Origin: Achromobacter sp. AONIH1
GTDB lineage: Bacteria; Pseudomonadota; Gammaproteobacteria; Burkholderiales; Burkholderiaceae_B
Reading direction: 5' to 3'
DNA length: 64,000 nucleotides
Assembly (NCBI RefSeq): GCF_002902905.1
Contig: NZ_CP026124.1
Span: 4,154,001 to 4,218,000, forward strand
A program made the position numbers and the translations under genes. Positions 33,270 through 42,035 of this stretch are shown piece by piece; position 1 is the stretch's first letter, and each line of letters starts with the position of its first letter. Below the pieces are notes generated by a model. The model did no database searches, had not been told where the DNA came from, and saw only the letters and a list, made by a program, of their open reading frames with translations.

Positions 33270-35320
33270 CGATGGCGACGACGCAACAATCCCTGGTGGT
33301 GGGCGTGGACGTGGGCGGCACGTTCACGGACCTGTTCGTGCTCGATGAGCACACCGGCGAGGCGCGCGTGATCAAGGTGCCGTCCACGCGCGGCGAGGAA
33401 GCGCGCGGCTTCATGAATGGCATCGGCCGCGCGGCCGAGGGCGCGGGCGCCATCGCCACCATCGTGCACGGCACCACCGTCGGCACCAATGCGCTGCTGG
33501 AACGCAAGGTGGCGCGCACCGGCATCATCACGACGGCGGGCTTTCGCGACGTGCTGGAGATGCGCCGGCGCGACCGGCCGCAGACCTGGGGCCTGCGCGG
33601 CGGCTACGAACCCGTGGTGCCGCGCGACCTGCGGCTGGAGGTCGACGAGCGGGTGCTAGCCGACGGCGCGATCCACACCGAGGTCAACCTGGACCAGGTC
33701 GAGGCGGCGGCGCGCGAGCTGCTGGTGCGCGGCTGCGAGGCGGTCTGCGTGTTCTTCGTCAATGCCTACGCCAATCCGGCCAACGAGGCCCGCGCGGTGG
33801 CGCGGGTGCGCGAGATCTGGCCCAACGGCCACGTCACCGCCGCGACCGAGGTGTTGCCCGAGATCCGCGAGTTCGAGCGCTGCTCCACGGCCACGCTCAA
33901 CGCCGCCCTGCAACCGGTGGTGGGCAGCTACCTGACCCGGCTGCAACAGGACCTGCGTGGCCACGGCTTCGACGGCGAGCTGCTGGTGGTGCAGAGCAAT
34001 GGCGGCGTGATGTCTCGCGAAACCGCCTGCGACGTGCCGGTGCGCACGGCGCTGTCCGGTCCGGCGGCCGGCGTCATCGCCTGCGCCGCCATCGCGCGCG
34101 CCGCCGGCCTGCCGGACGTGGTCACGGGCGACATGGGCGGCACGTCCTTCGACGTGTCGCTGGTGGCGGGCGGCGAGGTCTCGCTGGCGGCGCAGACCGC
34201 GATCGAGTTCGGCATGGTGGTGCGCGCGCCGATGATACAGATCGAGACCATCGGCGCGGGCGGCGGTTCGATCGCCAGCGTGGATGCCGGCGGCCTGCTG
34301 CAGGTCGGTCCGGAATCGGCCGGCAGCAATCCCGGGCCGGCCTGCTATGGCCGGGGCAACACACGGCCCACCGTCACCGACGCCAATGTGCTGCTCGGCC
34401 GCATCGCGGCCGACCGGCCGCTGGGCGGCGGACTGCTGGCGCGGCTGGATGCCGAACGCGCGCGCGCGGCCATCGACGAGCACGTGGGCCGGCCGCTGGG
34501 CCTGGACCCGCAGGCGGCGGCCGAGGCCATCCTCACGGTGGCCAACGCCAAGATGGCCGGCGCGATCCGCGTGGTGTCGATCGAGCGCGGCCACGATCCG
34601 CGCAAGTTCGCCTACATGCCCTTCGGTGGCGGCGGCGCGCTGCACGTCTGCGCGCTGATGCGCGAGGTCGGCTGCCTGCAGGGCATCGTGCCGCGCTTTC
34701 CGGGCGTGACCTCGGCGCTGGGTTGCGTCATGGCCGATATGCGCCACGACAGCGTGCAGACGCTGAACACCACGCTGGCGGGCCTGGACGAGGCCGATCT
34801 GGCGCGCCGCGTACAGGCCCTGGCCGACAGCTGCCAGCAACGGCTGGACTCGGCCGGCGTGGCCTTCGAGGGCGTGCGCGAGCGCATCGAGCTGGACATG
34901 CTGTACGCCGGCCAGAGCCATACGGTGAACGTGCCGGTCGAGCGCCAGGCGCTGACGCGCACCGGCATCGCCGCCGCTTTCGAGGCCGCCTACCGTCGCG
35001 CCTATGGCCGCAGCCTGGACGGCATGCCGGTGCGCGTGCTGAACCTGCGCTATGCGCGCATCGGCATGCGGCCCAAGTTCGATCTGGCGGTGCTCGCGCC
35101 CACCGCCGGGGCGATGCCGGCCGTGCTGGGCACGCAGGCCGTCTACCACGGCGGGCAATGGTGGGACGCGGCGCGTTACGAACGGTTGGCGCTGCCCGTC
35201 GACGCGGAAGTGGCCGGCCCGGCCATCCTGGAACAGCCCGACACCACGATCTGGATCGAGCCCGGCTTCACCGGCCGCGTGGACCGCCTGGGCAATCTGC
35301 TGATCCGCCGCCAGCCATGA
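33266..35320 (+). CDS. Hydantoinase A/oxoprolinase family protein (HyuA)
   Basis: 684 aa from the ATG at 33266; a second ATG at 33272 is an alternative. The N-terminal nucleotide-binding motif GVDVGGTFTDLFVLDE belongs to the acetate-kinase-like ATPase fold. Other signatures are VHGTTVGTNALLERK, GDMGGTSFDVSLV and IGAGGGSIASVD. HyuA uses ATP to activate the substrate carbonyl and works with HyuB. No biotin or acetone-carboxylase gamma gene follows, which favours amide hydrolysis over carboxylation. An 82-bp gap with a small GC hairpin (gcccc-tgcg-ggggc) separates it from the next gene. Confidence 0.92.
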   Translation: MTMATTQQSLVVGVDVGGTFTDLFVLDEHTGEARVIKVPSTRGEEARGFMNGIGRAAEGAGAIATIVHGTTVGTNALLERKVARTGIITTAGFRDVLEMRRRDRPQTWGLRGGYEPVVPRDLRLEVDERVLADGAIHTEVNLDQVEAAARELLVRGCEAVCVFFVNAYANPANEARAVARVREIWPNGHVTAATEVLPEIREFERCSTATLNAALQPVVGSYLTRLQQDLRGHGFDGELLVVQSNGGVMSRETACDVPVRTALSGPAAGVIACAAIARAAGLPDVVTGDMGGTSFDVSLVAGGEVSLAAQTAIEFGMVVRAPMIQIETIGAGGGSIASVDAGGLLQVGPESAGSNPGPACYGRGNTRPTVTDANVLLGRIAADRPLGGGLLARLDAERARAAIDEHVGRPLGLDPQAAAEAILTVANAKMAGAIRVVSIERGHDPRKFAYMPFGGGGALHVCALMREVGCLQGIVPRFPGVTSALGCVMADMRHDSVQTLNTTLAGLDEADLARRVQALADSCQQRLDSAGVAFEGVRERIELDMLYAGQSHTVNVPVERQALTRTGIAAAFEAAYRRAYGRSLDGMPVRVLNLRYARIGMRPKFDLAVLAPTAGAMPAVLGTQAVYHGGQWWDAARYERLALPVDAEVAGPAILEQPDTTIWIEPGFTGRVDRLGNLLIRRQP

Positions 35321-35402
35321 CGCCTACACACGATGCCCGGCGCCCCTGCGGGGGCGGCGTCTTCCATCCCGGAACGGTCCGGCGATGAAACAGGAGCACA
35401 CC

Positions 35403-36004
35403 ATGTCCGACGCCCGATCCACCGCCTTGATCGTCATCGACCTGCAGAACGACTTCCTCGCGCCCGGCGGCGCCTATGATCGTGGCGGCGCCGTCTCGGC
35501 CGAGGCGCGCGCGCTGCCGCCCGGGTGGCGCCGGTGGCGCGCGCCCTGAAGGCCGCCGGCGGCTTCGTCGCCGCCAGCCAGTTCACGCTGTGGCCCGACG
35601 CGGCCGGCGAACCCATGATCTCGCCACACCTGCGCCGGCTGCGGCCTTTCCTGCGGCGCGGCGATTTCGCAGCCGGCGGCCCGGGCCATGCCTGCGTGGC
35701 CGAGCTGGACGGCCTGGTCGACGTGGCCGTCTGGAAGGTCGCCTATTCGGCTTTCTTCAATACGCAGCTGGACTGGGTGCTGCGGCGTGCCGGCATCGAG
35801 CACGTGGCCATCTGCGGCATCGTGACCAACGGCGGCGTGGCCAGCACGGCGCGCGACGCGCACATGCGGGATTACCACGTCACCGTGCTGGCTGACGGCT
35901 GCGCCGCGCCGACGCCGGCGTTGCACAACGCCGCGCTGGCCGATCTGCGCAGCGTGGCGGACCTGCGCGCCTGCGAGGACTTCATCGCGGGAATCGTCCG
36001 ATGA
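35403..36004 (+). pseudogene. Isochorismatase-family hydrolase interrupted by a frameshift
   Basis: Reading from the ATG at 35403 (AGGAG 6 bp upstream) gives a normal N-terminus with STALIVIDLQNDFLAPGGAYD, but the frame hits TGA at 35547. The rest of the protein continues in another frame (RVAPVARALKAAGGFVAASQFTLWPD to the end at 36004). Joining them needs one extra base near 35515-35525, where the DNA reads ctgccgcccgggtgg. The family aspartate (DLQNDF) and lysine (WKVAYSAF) are present. The position of the catalytic cysteine, normally TNxCV, is Gly-Gly-Val here (IVTNGGVASTARDAH), so even an intact protein might not be a cysteine hydrolase. The stop overlaps the flavoprotein start, so it was built as part of the operon. 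A sequencing error is possible. Confidence 0.8.
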
Positions 36005-37398
36005 ACGGACCGGACGCGCAGCCCGCGCCGGAACTGTCGCTGCCCGTGCTCATCATCGGCGGCGGCGCCTGCGGCCTGACCGCCGCCATCCGGCTGGCGC
36101 GGTCGGGCGTGGAATGCGTGGTGATCGAGCGTGACGCCGTGCCGGCCGGGTCCACCGCGCTGTCGTCCGGCTTCATTCCGGCGGCGGGTACGCGCGTGCA
36201 GCGCGCCGCCGGCGTGGCGGACAGCGTGGACGACTTCGCCGCCGACATCCTGGCAAAGAGCGGCGGCGCCGCCGCCGCGCATCTGGTGCAAGCCTATGCC
36301 CGGGCCGCGCCGGCCGCCATCGACGCGCTGGAACAGGCCGGGCTGCGCTTCGAGCTGCTGGACGGCTTCCTGTACCCCGGTCATCGCGCCCGCCGCATGC
36401 ACACGCTGCGCCAGCGCTCGGGCCAGGCGCTGATGGCCGCGCTGGGACAGGCGGCGGCGGACGCGGGCGCGCTGGTGCTGACGCGCACACTGGCGCGCGA
36501 GCTGCGGCATGACGGCCAGGGCCGGATCACGGCCGTGATCTGCGAACGACCGGACGGCACGCGTGAATCCATCGGCTGCGATGCGCTGATCCTGGCCTGT
36601 AACGGCTTCGGCGGCAACGCCGCCATGGTGCGCGAGCATCTGCCAGCCATGGCGGACGCGGTCTATGGCGGCCACGCCGGCAACGATGGCAGCGCGGTGC
36701 GCTGGGGGCGGGAGCTGGGCGCGGGCCTGGCCGATATGGGCGCCTATCAGGGGCACGGCTCCTGGGCCACGCCGCAGGGCGCGCTGGTGTCCTGGGCCGT
36801 GATCATGGATGGCGGCGTGCAGGTCAATCGGCTGGGCCGGCGCTTTCACGACGAGACCCAGGGCTATTCGGAAGCGGCCGTGCGCGTGCTGGCGCAGCCG
36901 GATGGCGTGGCCTGGAACGTGTTCGACGACCAGGCGCTGGCGCTGGTGCGCGACTTTCCCGATTTCCAGGCAGCGCGCGCGGCGGGCGCGCTGCGCAGCG
37001 CCGACGACGTGCCGGCGCTGGCCGCGCTGATCGGCTGCGATGCGCGGGCGCTGGCCGACACGCTGCGGTCGGTAGCCAGGGATGCACGGGACGTCCACGG
37101 ACGCCGTTTCACGCGCGCCTTGTCCGCGCCATATCACGCGGTCAAGGTCACCGGCGCGCTGTTCCATACCCAGGGCGGCCTCGACATCGACGCCCGCTGC
37201 CGCGTGCGGCGGGCGGACGGCGGCCTGTTCCCGAATCTGCTGGCGGCGGGCGGCGCGGCGCGCGGCGTGTCGGGCAACGATGTGGCGGGCTATCTGTCGG
37301 GCAACGGCCTGCTCAGCGCCATCGCGGGCGGCCATATCGCCGCGGCGACGGCCGCCGGGATCGCGGGCACGGCGCTGGCCGATGAGCCGACTCCGTAG
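36001..37398 (+). CDS. FAD-dependent oxidoreductase, fumarate reductase/KstD-like flavoprotein
   Basis: 465 aa. The FAD-binding motif VLIIGGGACGLTAAIRLARSGVECVVIERD is at residues 15-44. STALSSGFIPAAGTRVQ, LILACNGFGGN and the late YHAVKVTGALFHTQGGLDIDARCRV followed by GGAARGVSGNDVAGYLSGNGLLSA are typical of the FAD_binding_2 family (fumarate reductase, 3-ketosteroid dehydrogenase, tricarballylate dehydrogenase). It would add or remove a C=C double bond next to a carbonyl. In this operon it could desaturate a succinimide or succinate-like ring to the maleate level. No signal peptide. ATGA overlap with the preceding gene. Confidence 0.87.
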   Translation: MNGPDAQPAPELSLPVLIIGGGACGLTAAIRLARSGVECVVIERDAVPAGSTALSSGFIPAAGTRVQRAAGVADSVDDFAADILAKSGGAAAAHLVQAYARAAPAAIDALEQAGLRFELLDGFLYPGHRARRMHTLRQRSGQALMAALGQAAADAGALVLTRTLARELRHDGQGRITAVICERPDGTRESIGCDALILACNGFGGNAAMVREHLPAMADAVYGGHAGNDGSAVRWGRELGAGLADMGAYQGHGSWATPQGALVSWAVIMDGGVQVNRLGRRFHDETQGYSEAAVRVLAQPDGVAWNVFDDQALALVRDFPDFQAARAAGALRSADDVPALAALIGCDARALADTLRSVARDARDVHGRRFTRALSAPYHAVKVTGALFHTQGGLDIDARCRVRRADGGLFPNLLAAGGAARGVSGNDVAGYLSGNGLLSAIAGGHIAAATAAGIAGTALADEPTP

Positions 37399-37465
37399 CG
37401 TCGCGCGGCCACAGGCATGCGCATGACTTTCATACAGGCATCCACGTTCATGGAGGCATCCAGGC

Positions 37466-38323
37466 ATGAACACCTTGAGTAAGCAGCTGGCCCAGGGCCC
37501 GGTCCTCGCGCCCGGCGTGTACGACGCCTTGTCGGCGCTGGCCGCCGAGCAGGCCGGTTTCCAGGCCCTGTACCTGTCCGGCGCGTCCATCGCCTATACG
37601 CGGCTGGGCCGTTCCGACGTGGGCCTGACCACGTACAGCGAGGTCGAGGACACGCTGGCGCGCATCGCCGAACGGGTCCGGGCGCGCATCATCGTCGACG
37701 CCGACACCGGTTTCGGCAATGCACTGAACGTGCAGCGCACCGTGCGCGGCCTGGAGCGGGCCGGCGCGGCCATGATCCAGCTGGAGGACCAGACCTTTCC
37801 CAAGCGCTGCGGCCACCTGGACGGCAAGTCCGTGGTGCCGGCCGCCGAGATGTGCGGCAAGCTGCGCGCCGCCGTGGACGCGCGCCAATCGCGCGAGACT
37901 CTGATCCTGGCGCGTACCGACGCGCTGGCCTCGGAAGGGCTGGACGCGGCGCTGGAACGGGCCGAGCGCTATCTGGAAGCCGGCGCGGACGCCTTGTTCA
38001 TCGAGGCCCTGCGCAGCGGCGAGCAGATGCGGGCGGCCTGCGGACGCTTCGCCGGCCGCGCGCCGCTGCTGGCCAACATGGTCGAGGGCGGCAAGACGCC
38101 GGTGCAGGGCGCGCAGGAGCTGGCCGCGCTGGGATTCGGCATCGTCATCTTTCCGGGCGGCACGGCGCGCGCGGTGGCCCACACGCTGGCGGGCTACTAC
38201 GGCAGCCTGCGCCAGCACGGCAGCACGACGCCCTGGCGCGACCGCATGCTGGACTTCGACGGCCTGAACGCGATGATCGGCACGCCGGAACTGCTGGCGG
38301 CGGGCAAGCGCTACGAGGCTTGA
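37466..38323 (+). CDS. Isocitrate lyase/PEP mutase superfamily lyase
   Basis: 285 aa. The superfamily signature K-R-C-G-H is at 113-117 (FPKRCGHLDGK) with catalytic C115. Metal ligands lie in IIVDADTGFGNALNV and QLEDQ, and the SGASIAYTRLG loop is near the start. Length and motif fit 2-methylisocitrate lyase and 2,3-dimethylmalate lyase, which cleave to pyruvate plus a second acid, better than PEP mutase. The prpC/prpD genes of the methylcitrate cycle are absent, and a LeuCD-like hydratase is in the same operon, so a substituted malate is the likely substrate. A short gap of 67 bp precedes it; it is the last gene of the cluster. Confidence 0.88.
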   Translation: MNTLSKQLAQGPVLAPGVYDALSALAAEQAGFQALYLSGASIAYTRLGRSDVGLTTYSEVEDTLARIAERVRARIIVDADTGFGNALNVQRTVRGLERAGAAMIQLEDQTFPKRCGHLDGKSVVPAAEMCGKLRAAVDARQSRETLILARTDALASEGLDAALERAERYLEAGADALFIEALRSGEQMRAACGRFAGRAPLLANMVEGGKTPVQGAQELAALGFGIVIFPGGTARAVAHTLAGYYGSLRQHGSTTPWRDRMLDFDGLNAMIGTPELLAAGKRYEA

Positions 38324-38453
38324 GCGGCCGCGCGCGCGGCGGTTGCGGGCCGGCCACGCTCAGGCTGGCGCGGCGCAAGGGCGGGTCGGGCGTCTGGTTT
38401 AGAATCCCCTGGTTTCCCTGTCCGCCCGCATCGTCGCGCGCGGTTTGACGGCC

Positions 38454-39566
38454 ATGCGCGCAGACACCAGCAACTACCGCGATCTCTTCCTCGACAACGT
38501 GCCCATGATGGACGCCCGCGCGCCCGTCGAGTTCGCCAAGGGCGCGTTTCCCGGCGTGGTGAATCTGCCGCTGATGACCGACGAAGAGCGCGAGCTGGTC
38601 GGCATCTGCTACAAGCAGCGCGGCCAGCAGGCCGCCATCGAGCTGGGGCACCGGCTGGTCGGCGGCGCCGTCAAGGCGGCCCGTCTCGACGCCTGGGCCG
38701 CGTTCGCGAAGGCGCATCCGGACGGCTACCTGTATTGCTTCCGGGGCGGCCTGCGTTCGCAGATCGTGCAGCAATGGCTGCGCGACGAGGCCGGCATCGC
38801 CTATCCGCGCGTGACCGGCGGCTACAAGGCCATGCGCGGCTTCCTGCTGGACACGCTGGACCGGGCCATCGCCGAATGCGATTTCCTGGTGCTGGGCGGC
38901 ATGACCGGCACCGGCAAGACCGAGGTGCTGCGCCGGCTGGACGATGCGCTGGACCTGGAAGGGCACGCCAATCATCGCGGCTCCAGCTTCGGCAAGCGCG
39001 TGAGCGGCCAGCCCACGCAGATCAATTTCGACAATGCGCTGGCGATCGACATCCTGAGAAAACGCGCCGCCGGACACGCGCGCTTCGTGGTCGAGGACGA
39101 AGGCCAGGCCGTGGGCAGCTGCAGCCTGCCGCCCGCGCTGTACCAGGGCATGCAGCGCCATGGCCTGGTGTGGCTGGAGGACAGCCTGGAGAATCGCAAG
39201 CAGCGCATCCTGCGCGACTACGTGATCGACCTGGGCGCCGAGTTCGTGGCGGCCCACGGCGCCGAGCAGGGCCAGGCCCTGTTCGCGCAACGCCTGCGCC
39301 AGAGCCTGGACAACATCGCCAGGCGACTGGGCGGCGAGCGCCACAAGCGCCTGGCGGCCATCATGGACGAGGCGCTGCGCGGCCAGGCGCTGGGCCTGGG
39401 CGTGGCTGGTCACCTGGGCTGGATCGAGGGCCTGCTGTCGGAATACTACGATCCCATGTATGTCTACCAGCGCCAGCAGAAGGCCTCGCGCATCGTGTTC
39501 GCGGGGGACCAGGCGGCGGTGACGCAGTACCTGGCGCAACAGGCCGCGGCGCCGGCACGGCGATGA
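38454..39566 (+). CDS. selU: tRNA 2-selenouridine/geranyl-2-thiouridine synthase
   Basis: 370 aa from the ATG at 38454; a TTG 9 bp earlier is possible. The N-terminal rhodanese domain has the catalytic cysteine C95 in [11 protein letters not shown], and the C-terminal part has a P-loop at about 149-157 ([11 protein letters not shown]). The enzyme replaces sulfur with selenium at the wobble 2-thiouridine of tRNAs for Lys, Glu and Gln, by way of a geranylated intermediate. No selD is in the window. It is monocistronic and convergent with the Usp gene. Confidence 0.95.
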   Translation: MRADTSNYRDLFLDNVPMMDARAPVEFAKGAFPGVVNLPLMTDEERELVGICYKQRGQQAAIELGHRLVGGAVKAARLDAWAAFAKAHPDGYLYCFRGGLRSQIVQQWLRDEAGIAYPRVTGGYKAMRGFLLDTLDRAIAECDFLVLGGMTGTGKTEVLRRLDDALDLEGHANHRGSSFGKRVSGQPTQINFDNALAIDILRKRAAGHARFVVEDEGQAVGSCSLPPALYQGMQRHGLVWLEDSLENRKQRILRDYVIDLGAEFVAAHGAEQGQALFAQRLRQSLDNIARRLGGERHKRLAAIMDEALRGQALGLGVAGHLGWIEGLLSEYYDPMYVYQRQQKASRIVFAGDQAAVTQYLAQQAAAPARR

Positions 39567-39608
39567 CGCGCCGCCGCATCCGGGCAGGCCGGCGTCCCGG
39601 GCCCGGGA

Positions 39609-40067
39609 TCAGGCGGCGTGGTCCGACGAACGCACCAGCAGCACGGGAACGGGCGCGCTGCGCAGGATGTTCTCGGCGCTGCTGCCCAGCACCAGGCGGC
39701 TGACGCCTCGCCGGCCGTGCGTGCCGATCACGATGAGATCGGCCTTCCACATTTCGGCTTCGGCGATGACGCGCTGCTGCACCGTTTTCTCCAGGTTTTC
39801 ATAAAGCACGCTGTCCACGGTGACGCCGTGCTCGCGCGCCGTGTCGGCGGCGTGCTGGAGGATCGCCGCGCCGTCCTTGCGCAGCAGGTCCAGCAGCTCG
39901 CCGGCATAGTAGCCATAGCTGTCTATGCCCAGGGCGAACGAGAGTTCGTCGATCACATGGATCAGACGCAGCTCGCCATGCGTGAGCCGGGCCAGGCGGA
40001 TGGCTTCCTGCAGGCCGCGGTCGGACGTGGGGCTGCCGTCGACGGGTACGAGAATGCGTTGGTACAT
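39609..40067 (-). CDS. Universal stress protein (UspA family)
   Basis: 152 aa from the ATG at 40067 (GGAG about 8 bp upstream). It starts MYQRILVPVDGSPTS and ends with the nucleotide-binding GTHGRRGVSRLVLGSSAENILRSAPVPVLLV, so it is an ATP-binding type Usp. An ANR-like box at 40125-40138 is centred about 64 bp before the start codon, which would put transcription about 23 bp upstream of the ATG. Usp proteins of this type help survival during oxygen limitation. Confidence 0.93.
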   Translation of the reverse strand: MYQRILVPVDGSPTSDRGLQEAIRLARLTHGELRLIHVIDELSFALGIDSYGYYAGELLDLLRKDGAAILQHAADTAREHGVTVDSVLYENLEKTVQQRVIAEAEMWKADLIVIGTHGRRGVSRLVLGSSAENILRSAPVPVLLVRSSDHAA

Positions 40068-40124
40068 GCGTGTGCTCCAGGAGACGGGGATTGCTTTACG
40101 GTAGTTCGGCGGGCGCGGGCCATG

Positions 40125-40138
40125 TTGACGGCCGTCAA
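40125..40138 (-). promoter_or_regulatory. ANR/FNR-like box upstream of the Usp gene
   Basis: TTGACggccGTCAA is a perfect palindrome and matches TTGAT-N4-ATCAA at 8 of 10 positions, with the important TTGA and TCAA cores intact. It lies between the divergent Usp gene (start 40067) and the DUF4010 gene (start 40213) and suits the Usp gene best. Confidence 0.6.
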
Positions 40139-40212
40139 TAAATCGCGGTCCGGACGCCGCCATCGGAGTCGCCCGCATAACCGATAGCCGCGGGGGCCGC
40201 CTCGGGGGGACA

Positions 40213-41484
40213 ATGGGAATCCCGGCGACGCCGCCGGCACCTCGTCATCGCGGGCACATGAACATGCAGAGTCCACTTCCATTCGCCGTCGCGCTGGGCA
40301 TCGGCCTGCTGATCGGCGTGGAGCGCGAGCGGCGCAAGCGGACAGGATTGTCGCGCCCGGCCGCGGGCATACGCAGTTTCGCGCTGGCCTCGCTGCTGGG
40401 CGCGGTCTCCGTGCACCTGGGCGGGCCGGTGCTGCTGGGGCTGGCGGAGGTGGGGTTGGCCCTGCTGCTGCTGACCCGGGCGCCGGACGCGGGCCAGGGC
40501 ATGGCCACGCGGGCCGCCTTGCTGCTGACGCTGGCGCTGGGCGGACTCTGCCTGCACGACCCGGCGCTGGCCTCCGGCCTGGCCGTCGCGGTCGCGATCC
40601 TGCTGGCGGCGCGATCCCGCCTGCACCGCTTCGTGCGCACGGTGCTGAGCCGCAACGAGCTGGTCGACGCGCTGATCCTGGCCGCGGGCGCGCTGGTCGT
40701 GCTGCCCCTGTTGCCAGACACGTACCTGGGGCCGTTCGACGCGCTGAATCCGCGCACCCTGTGGAAGTTCACGCTGCTGGTCATGACGATCAGCGCGGGT
40801 GGCCATGTGGCGCTGCGGCTGTTCGGGCCGCGCATCGGACTGCCGCTGGCCGGTTTCGCGTCCGGCTTCATTTCCAGCACGCTCACCGTCGGCACCATGG
40901 GCCAGCGCGTCGCCGCCGAGCCCCTGCTGATGGGGCCGGCGGTGGCGGGCGCGGTCCTGTCGTCGGTGTCCACGCTGGTGCTGATGGCCACCGTGCTGGC
41001 GGCGATCAGTCCCGCGGCCTTGCAGGCCCTGGCGCTGCCGCTGGCGTGCAGCGGGGCGGCCGCGCTGGCCTATGCCTTGCTGCTGCTGTTCAAGGCGATG
41101 CGGCAGAAGACGACCGCGCCGATCCAGGCCGGACGGCCCTTCACCTTGCAGGCGGCGCTGACGCTGGCGCTGGTGGCGGCGGCGGCCCTGATCGCGGCGG
41201 CGGCGCTGGACGCCTGGCTGGGGCCGCGCGGGATCACGGTGGCGGCGGTGCTGGGCGGCCTGGTCGACACGCACGCGGCGGCGGCGTCGGTGGCCGCGCT
41301 GGCGGCGGCGGACAGGATCGACCCGGCGCAGACGGTGGTGCCGGTGCTGGCGGCGCTGTCGGCCAACGCGGCTAGCAAGGCGGTGTACGCGGTGATCAGC
41401 GGCGGCCGCCGCTACGCGGTCCAGGTGATTCCCGGGCTGTTGCTGATGATCGCCGCCGCCTGGGCGGGCTACGCGGCGGTTTGA
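40213..41484 (+). CDS. MgtC/DUF4010-family multi-pass membrane protein
   Basis: 423 aa from the ATG at 40213; an in-frame ATG at 40258 (MNMQSPLPFAVALGIG) removes a polar leader and may be the true start. The first domain resembles MgtC/SapB (ALGIGLLIGVERERRKR, AAGIRSFALASLLGAVS) and the rest is the DUF4010 domain, with about ten membrane helices in total. The function of this family is not established; a transport role is often assumed. Its end overlaps the end of the convergent phasin gene by 16 bp. Confidence 0.88.
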   Translation: MGIPATPPAPRHRGHMNMQSPLPFAVALGIGLLIGVERERRKRTGLSRPAAGIRSFALASLLGAVSVHLGGPVLLGLAEVGLALLLLTRAPDAGQGMATRAALLLTLALGGLCLHDPALASGLAVAVAILLAARSRLHRFVRTVLSRNELVDALILAAGALVVLPLLPDTYLGPFDALNPRTLWKFTLLVMTISAGGHVALRLFGPRIGLPLAGFASGFISSTLTVGTMGQRVAAEPLLMGPAVAGAVLSSVSTLVLMATVLAAISPAALQALALPLACSGAAALAYALLLLFKAMRQKTTAPIQAGRPFTLQAALTLALVAAAALIAAAALDAWLGPRGITVAAVLGGLVDTHAAAASVAALAAADRIDPAQTVVPVLAALSANAASKAVYAVISGGRRYAVQVIPGLLLMIAAAWAGYAAV

Positions 41485-41897
41485 GCGTGACGGTCGGCGC
41501 CGGCCACGGCGCCTGGGGTGGCCTGGGCCAGGAAGCGGGCGGCGCCTTCGGCGATTTCCGCCATCCGTTCCTGCCAGGGGTTCTGGCCGCTGATCAGGGC
41601 GGCCGAGGCCGAGCTGGATATGTCGCGGGTCATTTTTTCCAGGTCGCGGAAATAGGCCAGTTCGCGTTCCATCAGGTCCGTCATGAGCTGCTGCTGCACG
41701 GCCAGCAGGGCCGTCATCGAGCCGGCCCCGTCGATATCGGCGGCGGCCTTCTGGGCGAAGGCCTGCATTTCCTTGTCGGTCTTGAGCTGCAGCGTGCGCA
41801 ACTGCCGTAGCGCTTCGTAGTAGCTCGAGGCGTTGGCCACGAGGCTGTTGAGCGCGTACTTGTACAGGGCTGCGTAGGGGGTGTATTCGACTTGCAT
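41469..41897 (-). CDS. Phasin-family protein (polyhydroxyalkanoate granule associated)
   Basis: 142 aa from the ATG at 41897 (GAGGA 7 bp upstream). It is a short helical protein: YAALYKYALNSLVANASSYYEALRQLRTLQLKTDKEMQAFAQKAA, then LMERELAYFRDLEKMTRDISSSASAALISGQNPWQERMAEIAEGAARFL, and an alanine-rich tail, matching the phasin domain. Phasins coat PHB granules and may also act in stress. An ANR-like box is about 98 bp upstream with a possible TAAGCT -10, so it may be induced when oxygen is low, when PHB acts as an electron sink. Confidence 0.85.
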   Translation of the reverse strand: MQVEYTPYAALYKYALNSLVANASSYYEALRQLRTLQLKTDKEMQAFAQKAAADIDGAGSMTALLAVQQQLMTDLMERELAYFRDLEKMTRDISSSASAALISGQNPWQERMAEIAEGAARFLAQATPGAVAGADRHAQTAA

Positions 41898-41988
41898 GGC
41901 GATGTCCTCTGGAGCGGGGGCAGGGCCGGCGTCGCGATGGCGGCGCCGGCTCGTCGATCCCAGCTTAGGATTTCCCAGCCGGCGGATG

Positions 41989-42002
41989 TTGACCAAACTC
42001 AA
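41989..42002 (-). promoter_or_regulatory. ANR/FNR-like box upstream of the phasin gene
   Basis: TTGACcaaaCTCAA matches TTGAT-N4-ATCAA at 8 of 10 positions. A -10-like TAAGCT (minus strand, 41962-41967) lies at the distance expected for an activator site centred near -41. Located between the end of anr and the phasin start. Confidence 0.5.
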
Positions 42003-42035
42003 CTAGCGGGTTCCACGCGGGGCGGTTCCCCTGGC

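Noticed and set aside
37466..38323. Lyase considered as prpB of the methylcitrate cycle
   Set aside because: No prpC, prpD or acnD genes are present and the operon context is different; the motif alone cannot separate these activities.
39595..39608. TCCCGGGCCCGGGA palindrome between selU and the Usp gene considered as a bidirectional terminator
   Set aside because: The dyad is perfect but has no loop and no T-tract on either strand, so evidence for termination is too weak.
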